A stretch of 6,396 nt of DNA, from assembly GCA_001797935.1 (NCBI GenBank), contig MGQT01000033.1, forward strand, positions 1 to 6,396, in the 5' to 3' direction. Position numbers and translations under genes: made by a program. The notes below the pieces were generated by a model. The model saw only the letters and a program-made list of their open reading frames with translations. It was not told the DNA's origin and did no database searches. Source of the stretch: Deltaproteobacteria bacterium RBG_16_54_18. GTDB taxonomy: Bacteria; Desulfobacterota; B13-G15; RBG-16-54-18. This document shows, in pieces, positions 5,905 through 6,396 of this stretch. How positions within the stretch are numbered: position 1 is the first letter of the stretch; every line of letters starts with the position of its first letter.

Positions 5905-6396
5905 ATGAAAAAGGCATTAAAAAAGGGAACAGGGAATAAGGGATTAATCCTCTACGTCATTCTTTGTCTTTCATTTGCGAATCTTCTTGCCACGGGCTAC
6001 CTCGTGTTTCAGAGCAGGAAACAACCGGCCGCGCCCCTCGAGCCGGCAAAAGCACCGCTGCCGGCGGGATTGGATACCCGCGCGGGACGCGCGGCGCTTT
6101 TTGATAAGCTCAAGTTACTTTTAAATGCCAAAGATTACGATCGGCTCTATCTGCTTTTTGACGAAACCGTGCGCGTGCAGTTCCCCAAAGATAAATTCAC
6201 AAAAAACGTGGAAGATATATATTCCATCACCGGAGAAATACTGAGCGGAGCGTACCGATCATACGATGTACGAACGGAGCCCGGAGGCGTGAAGAAATAC
6301 GACATGCGGTACCCAATTGATACCGAAAAAGGAAAGGCGGTCATGCTGATTACCGTGTTTCAACAAGGGCAGGAGGCATATCGACTCGTGGGCATA
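5905..6396 (+). CDS. Membrane-anchored protein of unknown function (3' end outside window)
   Basis: The frame is open from the ATG at 5905 to the last base of the window (164 codons, no stop). The ATG has AAAGGGA about seven bases upstream. The protein begins with a basic stretch (five Lys in the first 12 residues), then one hydrophobic segment (about 13-36), then a Pro/Ala-rich linker (about 41-57), so it is probably an inner-membrane protein with its bulk in the periplasm. Cys21 is in the hydrophobic core, but the preceding VIL does not fit a lipobox. Residues about 62-164 look like a small alpha+beta domain: a helical part (FDKLKLLLNAKDYDRLYLLF), FPKDKF (93-98), a TGEILSG turn (109-115) and several beta-prone strands ending in YRLVGI. 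This layout resembles NTF2-like domains of unknown function (DUF3887/DUF4019 type); that is a by-eye guess. It is divergent from the nuclease gene, and no partner gene is visible. Confidence 0.85.
   Translation, partial: MKKALKKGTGNKGLILYVILCLSFANLLATGYLVFQSRKQPAAPLEPAKAPLPAGLDTRAGRAALFDKLKLLLNAKDYDRLYLLFDETVRVQFPKDKFTKNVEDIYSITGEILSGAYRSYDVRTEPGGVKKYDMRYPIDTEKGKAVMLITVFQQGQEAYRLVGI

Overview
The window looks like an ordinary bacterial chromosome segment, moderately GC-rich. It carries a compact minus-strand block of housekeeping genes in the transcription order SNase-like nuclease, ileS, lspA, lgt, def, fmt. A separate, divergent plus-strand gene runs off the right edge. The IleRS sequence (its N-terminus and a PYANGHIHIGTAL signature), the CC-type Lgt signature (GRIGCFFAGCCYG) and the absence of a T-box leader in front of ileS fit a Gram-negative lineage such as the Desulfobacterota/Deltaproteobacteria. 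That placement is inferred from remembered family sequences, not from a search.

Right to left along the minus strand: a secreted nuclease with a thermonuclease fold followed by a lamin-tail domain (4919-5734); a 105-bp gap with a plausible sigma70-type promoter; full-length isoleucyl-tRNA synthetase (2054-4813); lipoprotein signal peptidase LspA (1563-2054), whose ATG shares one base with the ileS stop; prolipoprotein diacylglyceryl transferase Lgt (782-1561), which starts one base after the lspA stop; peptide deformylase Def (256-795), overlapping lgt by 14 bp; and the first ~70 codons of methionyl-tRNA formyltransferase Fmt, cut by the left edge. The tight spacing from ileS to def implies one translationally coupled transcript. 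def and fmt are 39-51 bp apart, depending on the fmt start, and a 7-bp inverted repeat lies in that gap.

Functionally the block joins two pairs. Fmt formylates initiator Met-tRNA and Def later removes the formyl group. Lgt adds diacylglycerol to the lipobox cysteine of prolipoproteins and LspA then cleaves the signal peptide. IleRS supplies Ile-tRNA.

On the right, a 170-bp divergent intergenic region (5735-5904) holds a good plus-strand promoter, an inverted repeat near its expected transcription start and a 14-bp near-palindrome. It drives a gene for a membrane-anchored protein of unknown function, of which 164 codons are visible. I found no tRNA or rRNA gene, CRISPR array, insertion sequence or convincing intrinsic terminator. 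I do not see a new multi-gene system. The least-explained parts are the divergent gene with its palindromic promoter region and the hairpin at the fmt start.
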